Positions 47,522-56,781 of a stretch of DNA of 64,000 bases are shown piece after piece. The translations under genes and the position numbers were made by a program. This stretch comes from JBKCUI01 sp052161605. GTDB taxonomy: Bacteria; Planctomycetota; Planctomycetia; Pirellulales; Pirellulaceae. Below the pieces are notes generated by a model that saw only the letters and a list, made by a program, of their open reading frames with translations, searched no databases and was not told where the DNA came from. The first letter of the stretch is position 1. Each line of letters begins with the position of its first letter. Where the stretch lies: NCBI GenBank assembly GCA_052161605.1, contig CP197409.1; one strand, 5' to 3'.

Positions 47522-47683
47522 TCCGGCGCGACAGTACATTCTAGAAAAATGCGTTCGAGAACTCGGTACTATTAGTCAAGCTGATGGTGCGGAGAGAGTT
47601 TCACTGAGACGCATCTTGTGCAATCGATGAGCTTGGGCTCACTTCGGTGCAATTGGGCGATCTGTTGGGGTGTTTCTATCGTT
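47522..47683. repeat. Dispersed repeat R, copy 4a
   Basis: A diverged copy (CCGGCGCGACAGTACATTCTAG) after the immunity 3 gene, ending at GGGGTGTTTCTATCGTTCCGG where copy 4b starts, so the two are in tandem. The whole 47362-48314 interval holds only repeats and no gene. Confidence 0.65.
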
Positions 47684-47684
47684 C

Positions 47685-48054
47685 CGGCGCTGCAAGACAT
47701 TCTGGAAAAATACGTTCGAGAACTCGGCGCTATTAGATGAGTTGATAGTGCGGCTAGAGTTTCCCTGAGACGCATCTTGTGCAATCGATGAACCAAGGCT
47801 CACTTCGGTGCAATTGGGCGATCGGTTGGGGCGCTTTTATTGTTTTGTGAGTTGGTTCTACCTCGATTTTCCGGCTTGAGACGATCAATCAGACATCCAT
47901 CGAGCTTGCTGCTCGCTTGGTGACACTCTTTTCTTGGTACAAGACGCAGGTGCATAAGGCTTAGCTCGAGTTGTCTTGGAGGAGAAACAATCAGGGCCAC
48001 CCATGCAACATTCCGCACTGCGTCCCCATGTGCCACCCCTCCTTTAAGATATTC
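47685..48054. repeat. Dispersed repeat R, copy 4b
   Basis: Begins CCGGCGCTGCAAGACATTCTG and runs through the same blocks as copy 1, up to CCTTTAAGATATTCACACCG, where the palindromic element starts. The order R then palindrome is the same as in copy 1. Confidence 0.7.
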
Positions 48055-48142
48055 ACACCGCTAGAGATAAGAGAAACGCAAGAGGAACAATGATCATTCA
48101 TTTTCCACACATCTCTTGCGTCGCTCCCATCTATTGCGGTGT
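48055..48142. mobile_element. 88-bp palindromic MITE-like element, copy 2
   Basis: The same length and ends as the element at 41794-41881 (ACACCGCTAGAGAT ... ATCTATTGCGGTGT), with compensating changes on the two arms (CTAG opposite CTAT), which suggests some structural constraint. Confidence 0.65.
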
Positions 48143-48314
48143 AAACCTATCCACCGAGTTTCGCGGGTCGCTTCGCGCTGTGCCAACCATTTTTTACGCC
48201 ATTAGCGGACTCTGTTTTTCCAGATCCGAAGACTAACTCACGAAGACGATGATCATACGAGTTCTGTTGGCGTTTTGATGCGATCAATTAGAGTGCCTTT
48301 CAATCTCGCACGAG

Positions 48315-51300
48315 CTAACGGAAATCTCGCGATGGAATATTCAGCGGACCAATAAGTTCTTGTAAATCCTCAATGCGTGCCGCGACAACGTGAATCACTC
48401 CCTCGCGCTTTTCTAGTACGCCCTGAACATGCCATGCGTTCGACTGTTTACAGGTGAGGTAGTGATCCTTCCAGACCTGCGGCTTGATCACCAAATTGAT
48501 GGAACCCGTTTCGTCCTCCATCGTGACAAACGTAATTCCTTTGGCCGTCCCCGGTCGTTGCCTCAGCATGATCAAGCCAGCGACGCGCACGAATCGGCCA
48601 TGGTCGGTTGCTAAAAGTTCTGCCGCAGTTTTAACTCGTTGCTCGGCCAATTTTTCGCGAAAGAAGCTCATCGGGTGACCTTGGAGAGACACGCCAACCG
48701 TTGCGTAATCGCTATAAACCTCTTCTATCGGGCTCAACTTGACAAGCTCCCCGGGCACCATCTCGTCGTCATCAACTCCTGCCGTCTCGAAGAGGGGCAT
48801 CTGTGTAGATGACTTTTCCCTCGCCAACGATTGCCAGTATGCGGCCCGTCGATCTCCTGATATCGAGTTAAGTGCTCCGGAATCGGCCAGAATCGCGAGT
48901 GTCGGCTGCTCCAATCGAACTCGCTTCACAATGTCGGCTTGATCGCGGTAAGGACCTAGGCGATGTCTATTGCTGACGAGTTGGTCTGCCTCGGCCTGTT
49001 TTAGTCCACGTATCATCCGCAAACCTAGCCGTAAGGAGAGCCGCGAATGCTGGAACTCGGCATCTGCCCGCTTAATAGGCGCGTCCATCTCCAAAGTGCA
49101 GTCCCAGTCGCTCAGATTCAAGTCAACAGGAAGCACCGCGACGCCATGTCGCTGAGCATCCTGAAGCAATTGAGCGGGGGAATAAAATCCTAGCGGCTGA
49201 CTGTTGAGCATCGCGCAACAGAATACTTCCGGATAGTGGTGCTTGATCCAACAGGACGCATAAACCAACAAAGCAAAGCTCGCCGCATGTGACTCGGGAA
49301 ATCCATACTCGCCAAACCCTCTCAATTGCGTAAATACCCGTTCAGCGAACTCTTGTTCAAGTCCCTTGGCGAGCATTCCGTCAATGAGCTTGCGTCGGAA
49401 GTTCTCGATAATCCCCTGCCGTCTCCATGCGGCCATAGCACGCCGCAATTGATCTGCTTCACCAGGTGTGAATCCTGCCGCCACGACCGCTAATCGCATC
49501 GCCTGTTCCTGGAATATTGGGACTCCCATCGTTCGTCTTAGAACCTCTGCGATCTCCTCGGTAGGATACGCGGGCTGAATTCCACTGCTGCGGGCCTTCA
49601 AGTAAGGTTGAACCATTTGGCCTTGGATGGGACCGGGACGAACGATCGCTACCTCGATCACTAGATCGTAAAAACATCGGGGTCTCAAACGGGGCAACAT
49701 ACTCATCTGCGCTCGGCTCTCGATTTGGAACACGCCGACCGTATCCGCTTGGCAGATCATGTCGTATACCGTCGGGTCTTCGGCAGGTATCGTCGCCAAA
49801 TTGTAACTGCGTTGATAATGAGATCCGATCAGGTCGAGGCTTCGGTGAATCGCAGACAGCATTCCCAGAGCCAAGCAGTCCACTTTGAGAATGCCGATCT
49901 CATCCAAATCATCTTTGTCCCACTGAATGATCGTGCGATCAGGCATGGACGCGTTCTCGATAGGGCACAGCTCGCACAACGGGCCTTGGGTCATAACCAT
50001 GCCGCCTGTGTGTTGCGAGAGGTGGCGAGGAAAACCTGTGATGGAATCGACAAGGTAAATAAATCGTTCACCCAGCGGGGAGGTTGGATCGATACCTGCT
50101 GTGGTGCAATGTTCGGTAAAGCTGTTCTCTGGGCCCCGTCCCTCGACGATTTTCGCCAAGCGATCGATGCGATCCTGCGAGAGTCCGATCGCTTTTCCGC
50201 AATCCCGGATGGCCGAACGTATTCGATAAGTGGTAACAGCCGCAGTCATGCCCGCCCTGGTGCGCCCATATTTTTGATAGATGTACTGTATCACCTCTTC
50301 GCGTCGTTGGTGTTCAAAGTCGATGTCGATATCGGGGGCTTCATTTCGCTCGCGACTGATGAAACGTTCAAAGAGCAGATCGAATTGATTGGGATCAACA
50401 CTAGTTACTCCTATGCAAAAGCAAACAGCCGAGTTGGCTGCCGAGCCACGACCTTGGCAAAGAATGTTTCTGGAACGAGCGAACCGCACGAGATCCCAAA
50501 CCGTCAAAAAGTAAGGCTCGTAGTGCAAGTCTTCAATAATTTGGAGTTCGTGACGAAGCATGGAAATGATTTTCTCAGGCACACCACTAGGGTATCGTTG
50601 CTTCGCGCCCGACCAAGCGAGTCGCTTAAAGTATTCTATCGGTGTCATTCCGTCAGGTGCCCATTCCGTCGGGTACTCGTACTTGAGTTGGTCGAGACGA
50701 AACTCGATTTGTTTCGCGATTTCGGCGGTGTTGTAAAGCGCTTCGGAAGCGTTCTTATATAGGCCTGAAATCTCGGCAAGTGATCGCAGATGGCGTTGCG
50801 AGTTTTCCGGCCGAAAGGCAGCGACATCCTCGATGGTTACACCAGTGTTGATGGCTGTGATGCAGTCATGCAGCAACATTCTTTCCGGGGTGTGATACAG
50901 AACGTCGCCGGTAGCAACCAAGGGAACCGACGTTTGCTTCGAGAAGTGACATAGCTGGTCCAGCCACGCTTGGTCGTCGACTCCACGATGGACCGATGCC
51001 GCTAGATAGAGATTCTTTGAAAAGATAGCCTTTGCTCGAAGCAACCATTCTGCAAGCCCCATTGATAGCCCGATTGATGGCTCTTTGGAATCGTTCTTGT
51101 TGGCGTACGGTCGCTCTGATTCATAGCACGGCTGCCCATCCTGAGGCTTGAGACAGAACCCTCTGGGGATTAATGCAACAGTGCAACTCTCGAGGGCCCC
51201 GGCCAGGTCACTCCAAAATAGCAAGCATTCCCCTTTCTCGGCTCGTTGTCTTCCGAGTGACAGGAGTTTACAGAGGTTGCCGTAGCCTGATCGATTTCGT

Positions 51301-51545
51301 GGCCAGACAAGAAGAGGTGGACCGTCAACAAAGTGCAACTCTGAACCGACAATGAACGGAATCTCACAGTCTTTCGCCGCCGTAAACGCACGCACTACTC
51401 CCGCCAAAGAATTGCGGTCGGTTAGGGCAATTCCCGCGTAACCCAGCGATTTCGCCTGCTCCACCAGCTCGTGCGGATGCGAAGCCCCCTCGAGAAACGA
51501 GAAGTTCGACTTCGTGTTTAGTTCGAAAAACTTCAGGGCAGACAA
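48315..51545 (-). CDS. dnaE2: Error-prone DNA polymerase III alpha subunit, DnaE2 type
   Basis: A 1076-aa C-family polymerase that bypasses DNA lesions. PHP domain at the start (NFSFLEGASHPHELVEQAKS), catalytic aspartates in EAPDIDIDFEHQRREE (about residue 405), Gly-rich GRGSAANSAVCFCIGVTSVD, HhH and OB domains toward the end, and the DnaE2-type C-terminus NIPSRDFR. The start is TTG 51545, nine bases after an in-frame TGA, with no Shine-Dalgarno site. In many bacteria dnaE2 follows imuA and imuB; neither is seen beside it here. Its full length and intact motifs indicate a functional enzyme. Confidence 0.93.
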   Translation of the reverse strand: MSALKFFELNTKSNFSFLEGASHPHELVEQAKSLGYAGIALTDRNSLAGVVRAFTAAKDCEIPFIVGSELHFVDGPPLLVWPRNRSGYGNLCKLLSLGRQRAEKGECLLFWSDLAGALESCTVALIPRGFCLKPQDGQPCYESERPYANKNDSKEPSIGLSMGLAEWLLRAKAIFSKNLYLAASVHRGVDDQAWLDQLCHFSKQTSVPLVATGDVLYHTPERMLLHDCITAINTGVTIEDVAAFRPENSQRHLRSLAEISGLYKNASEALYNTAEIAKQIEFRLDQLKYEYPTEWAPDGMTPIEYFKRLAWSGAKQRYPSGVPEKIISMLRHELQIIEDLHYEPYFLTVWDLVRFARSRNILCQGRGSAANSAVCFCIGVTSVDPNQFDLLFERFISRERNEAPDIDIDFEHQRREEVIQYIYQKYGRTRAGMTAAVTTYRIRSAIRDCGKAIGLSQDRIDRLAKIVEGRGPENSFTEHCTTAGIDPTSPLGERFIYLVDSITGFPRHLSQHTGGMVMTQGPLCELCPIENASMPDRTIIQWDKDDLDEIGILKVDCLALGMLSAIHRSLDLIGSHYQRSYNLATIPAEDPTVYDMICQADTVGVFQIESRAQMSMLPRLRPRCFYDLVIEVAIVRPGPIQGQMVQPYLKARSSGIQPAYPTEEIAEVLRRTMGVPIFQEQAMRLAVVAAGFTPGEADQLRRAMAAWRRQGIIENFRRKLIDGMLAKGLEQEFAERVFTQLRGFGEYGFPESHAASFALLVYASCWIKHHYPEVFCCAMLNSQPLGFYSPAQLLQDAQRHGVAVLPVDLNLSDWDCTLEMDAPIKRADAEFQHSRLSLRLGLRMIRGLKQAEADQLVSNRHRLGPYRDQADIVKRVRLEQPTLAILADSGALNSISGDRRAAYWQSLAREKSSTQMPLFETAGVDDDEMVPGELVKLSPIEEVYSDYATVGVSLQGHPMSFFREKLAEQRVKTAAELLATDHGRFVRVAGLIMLRQRPGTAKGITFVTMEDETGSINLVIKPQVWKDHYLTCKQSNAWHVQGVLEKREGVIHVVAARIEDLQELIGPLNIPSRDFR

Positions 51546-52044
51546 AGTAGCTCAAGAAAAAGAGTGTGCAAATGCTCTGTGGTTCCAACGAATCACAAAC
51601 CTATACCAGGGTGCATGACGAAAAACTATCCCCAAGACGGCATCCAGTCTGCGATTATTTTCAAGGCAAAGAATGCAAGGCCCGCGAACGCTGAGATCTC
51701 AGGTTCAGGGCAGGATTTTCTAACTTAGAGGTTGTAACGATTAGCCGAAACTGAGATCTTCTTCATTTAAACCGACAAACTACAAAACTAATGCCATTGC
51801 ACGCTTGAAATAAACGGCAGGTTGTTTAAAAAATCGACAACGTCCGCATTCGTCCTAAGATGATGTGGAACTCCATCGTGTGGCTTGTCCGGAACGTGAT
51901 GAGCTCGCATACTAATCGGAACTGCCCCTGTACTCCTCTATTTGCTACGGAGCTCCCAGTTAATTTGGGTTCGATCCCAGTGATTTGGGTTCGATCAAGG
52001 TCGGCCCTGGAGGCTCAGTAACAACAGACTCGTCGAAGCTTCAA
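51546..52044. other. Divergent intergenic region (about 500 bp) with a tandem repeat
   Basis: No supported gene. It holds the promoters for dnaE2 (minus) and the response regulator (plus). Near the right end ATTTGGGTTCGATC occurs twice 20 bp apart (51963 and 51983), which could be a regulator site; the second copy supplies a TTG that would extend the response regulator frame. Confidence 0.4.
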
Positions 52045-52950
52045 ATGGAACCAGATCAAATTGAGTCCCTCCGCAATTTGCCAAGCCGAATGGGTTACAC
52101 CAAGGTCTTACTGATCGAAGACAACCCTGGTGACGTTGCATTGGTAAAACACTATCTCTCCGGTGGTGCTCAGCAAGAAATCGATATTGTGAACGTGGCA
52201 TCGATTGCAGAAGCAGAATCGCTTCTTGCAAACAAATCGTTCGATTCGATTATTCTTGATCTTCGATTACCGGATGCCAATGGACTGGAAGCGATTCAAA
52301 AGATCCGGGAATATGCCAGCGATATTCCGATCATCATTTTGTCGGGAACGCTCGACCATGCCATAACGCCTGAACTCGTTGGTGCCGGCGTGGACTCTTT
52401 TCACCGCAAGGAGTCAATCTCAGCCGACTCGTTGGCATGGTCATTGAAATTAGCGATCGACCGTAGCAAGGGGTTGATGAATAGCAGTGATACAGGAGTA
52501 GATGAAGAGACCGGGCTCTTTAGCCAATTCGGTTTTCAAAACGTGGCCGATGAGGCATTTAATGCGGCAGATGCGTCTGATTCAAATCTTTGTGTGATTT
52601 GGCTGACGGTGAGGTCTACCAAGGAAACGGGACTGCCAGCCGACTCGATTAAAAGGATCGCAAAACTTATCGAAGAGTCTGTTCGAAGCTCTGACTTTCT
52701 TGGCAGGATAGAAGCGTCCAGCTTTGTGATAGCGATGCCGGGGGTCGGAAGCGAAAATAGTGAGGGAGTTTGCAAACGCTTAATTTACAAGCTCGGTGGC
52801 ATGCAACAGGAACACCTCGGGGTCGATATTGGACTAGCCTTTTTAGAACCAAACGTATCCACTCTTTCCACGCTGATTGTCAACGCAAAAAGTAAAGCGA
52901 AGCCCGTGGATTGGGGGGCCGTGCGCCGCTCGACTGGATTCCAAGAATGA
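52045..52950 (+). CDS. Response regulator with degenerate GGDEF-like output domain
   Basis: Start taken at ATG 52045 (MEPDQIESLRNLPSRMGYTK, 301 aa); a TTG at 51985 and ATG 52090 are alternatives. The receiver domain has IEDNPGD, phospho-acceptor Asp in SIILDLRLPDANG, the Thr/Ser-type SGTLDH and Lys in SFHRKESI. The second domain resembles GGDEF in outline (DEETGLFSQFGFQNVADEAF), but its signature position reads FLGRIEASSFVIAMPG, lacking GG[D/E]EF, so no cyclic-di-GMP synthase activity is expected. It precedes the histidine kinase by 9 bp. Confidence 0.8.
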   Translation: MEPDQIESLRNLPSRMGYTKVLLIEDNPGDVALVKHYLSGGAQQEIDIVNVASIAEAESLLANKSFDSIILDLRLPDANGLEAIQKIREYASDIPIIILSGTLDHAITPELVGAGVDSFHRKESISADSLAWSLKLAIDRSKGLMNSSDTGVDEETGLFSQFGFQNVADEAFNAADASDSNLCVIWLTVRSTKETGLPADSIKRIAKLIEESVRSSDFLGRIEASSFVIAMPGVGSENSEGVCKRLIYKLGGMQQEHLGVDIGLAFLEPNVSTLSTLIVNAKSKAKPVDWGAVRRSTGFQE

Positions 52951-52959
52951 TATTGTTCA

Positions 52960-55131
52960 ATGGCTAAGGACGAGATTCCCGCACCGGATACCAAGGGGCG
53001 TTTTACTCCCTCCCCCAAGCTCAAATGCTTACTAGTTTTCGTAGCGGCCTACATCGCTCTGTCTGTTGTAGGAGATTACTTGCTAGTCGACGGATCCACT
53101 GCCGGCCCTATATGGCCTGCCGCGGGCTTTGGGCTCGTCGCTGTTGTGCTGTGTGGCCGAATAGCACTACTTGCAATATTCATCGGTTCACTCATCAGTA
53201 CCAACTACGGTGGCATCGAATGGACTGCATCGTTTGAGCAACATCTCGCTCGTTTCCTAGGCCTCCCACTGGCCAACACAATGGAGTCGTGGATCGCAGT
53301 TAGTCTGGCAAGAATCCTTTACCTGCGTCGACGTCCCAATGTCGTAGACTCCTGGCATTCCAATTCGATTGACTTGGAAGATAGGTTACAAGGCCCATGG
53401 CGGATGGATTCTCTGCGAGCGGTTACCATCTTGATGATAGCGATCTTTGTGGGAAGCTGCATAGGAGCCGCGATAGGGGGCGGGATTTACACAAGAATAG
53501 ATCCTACGTCGAACTACCTTGCCGCGACTTTGTCATGGTGGGGAGCTGACGCGACTGCGATGATTGTGGTACTACCGGTCCTTGCAGTCATAAAGAACTG
53601 TAATTCATCGGATTGGATCGCAGCGGCTTCGTCGCGCTTTCTGTTCGGGTATGTGATTGTCCTCATTATGCTGTTTATGTGTTTCGCAGGATTTATCAAG
53701 TCGTCTCTGGCTAAGGAATTTCTGCTTTGTTTGATTGCAGGCAGTTGGATTCTCATATGTGCTCAGGGAAACTTGGCCGTCGTCGTTGTTGGACTAAGTC
53801 TAATAGTGTCATTCTGTATACCGGCTACAACACTCGGCTTAGGCCCATTTGTGGGTCGAGCAAAACCAGACGAGTATCTAATCATGCAAGCCTACTTGAT
53901 TGTGATCACCTTCTGTGGACTTTGCTTGCACGGACTGATTCGGGAAACGAATCGTGCCAATCAATTACTAATGGCTATAAAGGAGCGGGAAACGATCCAA
54001 CGATACGAGACTAAGCTGGAAGAATCCTCTAGATTGCTACAGGAGAAAAAGGTCGATCTGGATGGAGTGCTCGGTACCTTTCCGGATCTATATTTCTGGC
54101 TCAGCCAGGAGGGTAAATATCTAAGGTACTATGCAAATCAAGAGCTGTTTGTTCCGCCGGAAGTTTTTATTGGAAAACACATCTCAGAAGTAATTCCCAG
54201 CGATATCTGTGAAAATCTTTTAGCTGCTTTCCAACGATGCTGCCATTCCGGTCAGACTGAGGAGGTTGAGTATTCATTAGAGATGAACGGAGCGGAGTAT
54301 TGGTTCGAAGGAAGATTCAAGCTTTTGGAAAATGATCAGGTCTTGGTTGTAATCCGTAACATAACACGCAGAAAAGAGTCCGAACAGCAAATCCAGGCCC
54401 TTCTCGCGCAGCGTGAAATCGATTCCGAGCTTTTGAGTTTGAGAGCAAAGGAGTTAACTCGTTCCAATGCTGAACTGGAACAATTCGCCTATGTCGCAAG
54501 CCACGATTTGAGGGAACCGTTGCGCATGGTCCGAAGCTTTTGCTCCATCCTCTTCGACAAGTACTCCGACTCGCTGCCTTCTGAAGCAAAGGAATACTTG
54601 AACTTCGCGATGGACGGTTCACAAAGGATGCAGCAGATGATAGACGATCTGCTCACTCTATCGCGGGTCGGTGCAGGCCGTTATTTGTTGAGGACATGCT
54701 CTCTCGAGCAAGCATGTGATGAGGCAATTTCGACATTGAAACACTCTATCCAAGAGAAGAAAATTCGAATCGTTAAAGGCAATCTACCTCAGGTCGTGGC
54801 AGACAAGGAGCGTTTGGAACAGGTATTGCTCAATCTAATCGGAAACGCTGTTAAATTTTCCAGAACGGAAGATCCAGAGATTTTTTTAGACTGCGAAGAG
54901 GATTTGCATCAGTGGAAAATCAAAGTGGTAGATAATGGGATCGGAATTGAAGAACAATACTTCGATAGAATTTTCTTGCTCTTCGAGAGGCTCAATCCTT
55001 CCAGTAACTACGCAGGATCTGGTTTGGGCTTAGCCCTTTGCAAGAAAATTGTCGAGCAACACGGTGGAGCCATTGGCGTTACGTCTGCTGTTAGCAGCGG
55101 TTCTCAGTTTTGGTTTACGCTTCCCAAGTGA
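52960..55131 (+). CDS. Membrane histidine kinase, MASE1-PAS-HisKA-HATPase
   Basis: A 723-aa sensor kinase. Residues 20-330 form about eight membrane helices of the MASE1 type (GPIWPAAGFGLVAVVLCGRI; LSWWGADATAMIVVLPVLAV). A PAS domain follows (about 365-475), then a coiled coil, HisKA with the phospho-histidine in YVASHDLREPLRMVRSF (about residue 515), and HATPase motifs N (NLIGNAVKFS), G1 (DNGIGIEEQYFDRIF) and G2 (GSGLGLALCKKIVEQHGG). It is in an operon with the response regulator upstream. The signal is unknown. Confidence 0.9.
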   Translation: MAKDEIPAPDTKGRFTPSPKLKCLLVFVAAYIALSVVGDYLLVDGSTAGPIWPAAGFGLVAVVLCGRIALLAIFIGSLISTNYGGIEWTASFEQHLARFLGLPLANTMESWIAVSLARILYLRRRPNVVDSWHSNSIDLEDRLQGPWRMDSLRAVTILMIAIFVGSCIGAAIGGGIYTRIDPTSNYLAATLSWWGADATAMIVVLPVLAVIKNCNSSDWIAAASSRFLFGYVIVLIMLFMCFAGFIKSSLAKEFLLCLIAGSWILICAQGNLAVVVVGLSLIVSFCIPATTLGLGPFVGRAKPDEYLIMQAYLIVITFCGLCLHGLIRETNRANQLLMAIKERETIQRYETKLEESSRLLQEKKVDLDGVLGTFPDLYFWLSQEGKYLRYYANQELFVPPEVFIGKHISEVIPSDICENLLAAFQRCCHSGQTEEVEYSLEMNGAEYWFEGRFKLLENDQVLVVIRNITRRKESEQQIQALLAQREIDSELLSLRAKELTRSNAELEQFAYVASHDLREPLRMVRSFCSILFDKYSDSLPSEAKEYLNFAMDGSQRMQQMIDDLLTLSRVGAGRYLLRTCSLEQACDEAISTLKHSIQEKKIRIVKGNLPQVVADKERLEQVLLNLIGNAVKFSRTEDPEIFLDCEEDLHQWKIKVVDNGIGIEEQYFDRIFLLFERLNPSSNYAGSGLGLALCKKIVEQHGGAIGVTSAVSSGSQFWFTLPK

Positions 55132-55227
55132 ACCGAATCGGCATAAACGTTGAGTTGAGCTCTAGCCTTCCAGAAAGCGCGAGTAGACGAGTCACTCAGA
55201 TTCCAAAAAAATGTGATTTGAATCGTG

Positions 55228-56652
55228 TTATTTTAGATTCGTTCGTGAGCGAGCCAAGCGATGGTGCTTTTCCTGGCGAGTCAAAAAGCCCCAGTTCAAC
55301 GCTTCGTCCTGTTCGTAGCGTTTTCCTAGGGACAATGCCGTTAGGGCTTTGTGAAGCTCAAACCCGAGATAAAACGCATGAGATGGATCGACATTCCTCG
55401 ATTCGGGCAACGCCATCAACGCTTGCATCATTTCGTAAGGATCGGTTCCACGGATATGGATATTCGCACTAAGCAAATGGAGTTCTCCTGAGCCTACGAA
55501 GATCCGATAGTTGTTGTCCTTAAGATTGGCCGCCAAGTGTTCGATCGCGGTGTCCGACATAAGAGGATTCGAGGGATCGCGTAGCATCACAAGCCGTTCC
55601 TCTAAGTGTTTTGGGGGAATACGGTGACGAACCGAGTAATTCACTAGCTTGCGTGCCAAGTTACACTCCCTCACTGCCGATTGTGCCCAAGAAATGACCT
55701 CGGTCGTCAGTACACTCCCTATTTGCAACTCTTCGCAGAAGCCAAGCAATACGACGTTGATAGCCGCAGAATCGGCATCCGTTAATTCCGTGATGTTTCC
55801 AATCCCCATCATCATCGGAACATCTGGAAACAGGCGACGCGTTTGACAGTAGCGTTCTAATGAGTTCGCAAAGCCACATCCAATAGGTTCTAGAATCGGA
55901 TCGAGTCGAAATGGCACACCATGTTGTAGCAGAAAATCGACTGTCGACTCAAGGCTCTTCAAGTAGTCCCCCCCCATTTCGGGGACTACTACAACTTCGA
56001 CGCCCCAATCCCTCGCTGCGGATCGATTGGACTCATTGACAGATAGAACAAGACTCGCACCTGCACGTGACGCTTGTTCCGCTTCCCAGGTATCAAACGT
56101 GTCGATCGACATCTCGAGGCCTTCATCTCGCAGTGCTTCCACAGCATCGGCAACCGTACTCCATCGCGAGCTTGGGTCGCAACCAATATCGATTCGATCA
56201 GCCCCATCTCGCTGGAGTCGCTTGGCTTCACGTATCAACTCGTCGCGAGTCATTCGAGGCGCATGATTGATTTCGGCAATGATTTCTATGGAATGTTGTC
56301 CGTAGTCTTCGCCGCGATGACGCTTCTTGCCGAACATCTTGGGTAAGTCACGAACATCCTTTGGTCCACACTCGATCAGGAGATTGCGGCCAGGATAAGC
56401 CGCTTCGATCATGTCGCGAACATCGGATAAACCGGGCTCGAGATAACCAGGTAGAATGACGCGAGTGGTATCGGCGGGGATCGAAAGATGTCTCATCAAC
56501 CACTTCGGCGTCATCAATGCAGCGACAGTAATTGGCAACACGTCGATCGTGTAATCAAAGCCAAGCTTGTTAGCTAGTGCCGTGACCACTTCTCGCAATG
56601 ACGCTTCGGCGAGCTTACCAGTGACAAAATGGATCGACTGAATTGTAGACAT
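55228..56652 (-). CDS. DUF6513 / dihydropteroate-synthase-like protein (methanopterin C1 branch)
   Basis: Start at ATG 56652 (MSTIQSIHFVTGKLAEASLR, 474 aa). The N-terminal domain (ITVAALMTPKWLMRHLSIPA; VILPGYLEPGLSDV) and the central TIM-barrel pterin-binding part (IEIIAEINHAPRMTRDELIR; GADRIDIGCDPSSRWSTVAD; EMSIDTFDTWEAEQASRAGA) match the dihydropteroate-synthase-like proteins linked to tetrahydromethanopterin synthesis in archaea, methylotrophs and planctomycetes. It lies convergent to the histidine kinase and divergent from the pseudouridine synthase. Confidence 0.8.
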   Translation of the reverse strand: MSTIQSIHFVTGKLAEASLREVVTALANKLGFDYTIDVLPITVAALMTPKWLMRHLSIPADTTRVILPGYLEPGLSDVRDMIEAAYPGRNLLIECGPKDVRDLPKMFGKKRHRGEDYGQHSIEIIAEINHAPRMTRDELIREAKRLQRDGADRIDIGCDPSSRWSTVADAVEALRDEGLEMSIDTFDTWEAEQASRAGASLVLSVNESNRSAARDWGVEVVVVPEMGGDYLKSLESTVDFLLQHGVPFRLDPILEPIGCGFANSLERYCQTRRLFPDVPMMMGIGNITELTDADSAAINVVLLGFCEELQIGSVLTTEVISWAQSAVRECNLARKLVNYSVRHRIPPKHLEERLVMLRDPSNPLMSDTAIEHLAANLKDNNYRIFVGSGELHLLSANIHIRGTDPYEMMQALMALPESRNVDPSHAFYLGFELHKALTALSLGKRYEQDEALNWGFLTRQEKHHRLARSRTNLK

Positions 56653-56781
56653 CGTTGGTGATAACCCTATTGACCTGCTGTGCAACTTACGGGAATATGA
56701 TAGTAACGAGAAGCACATAGACTTCGTAGTCAGGTTGACTCGAATTCGTGGCCGGTGCTTCTCGTTTTTTTATTGGTAGTG

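Noticed and set aside
50000..50762. Plus-strand 345-aa frame within dnaE2
   Set aside because: Antisense to the conserved polymerase core, with no homologous motifs of its own.
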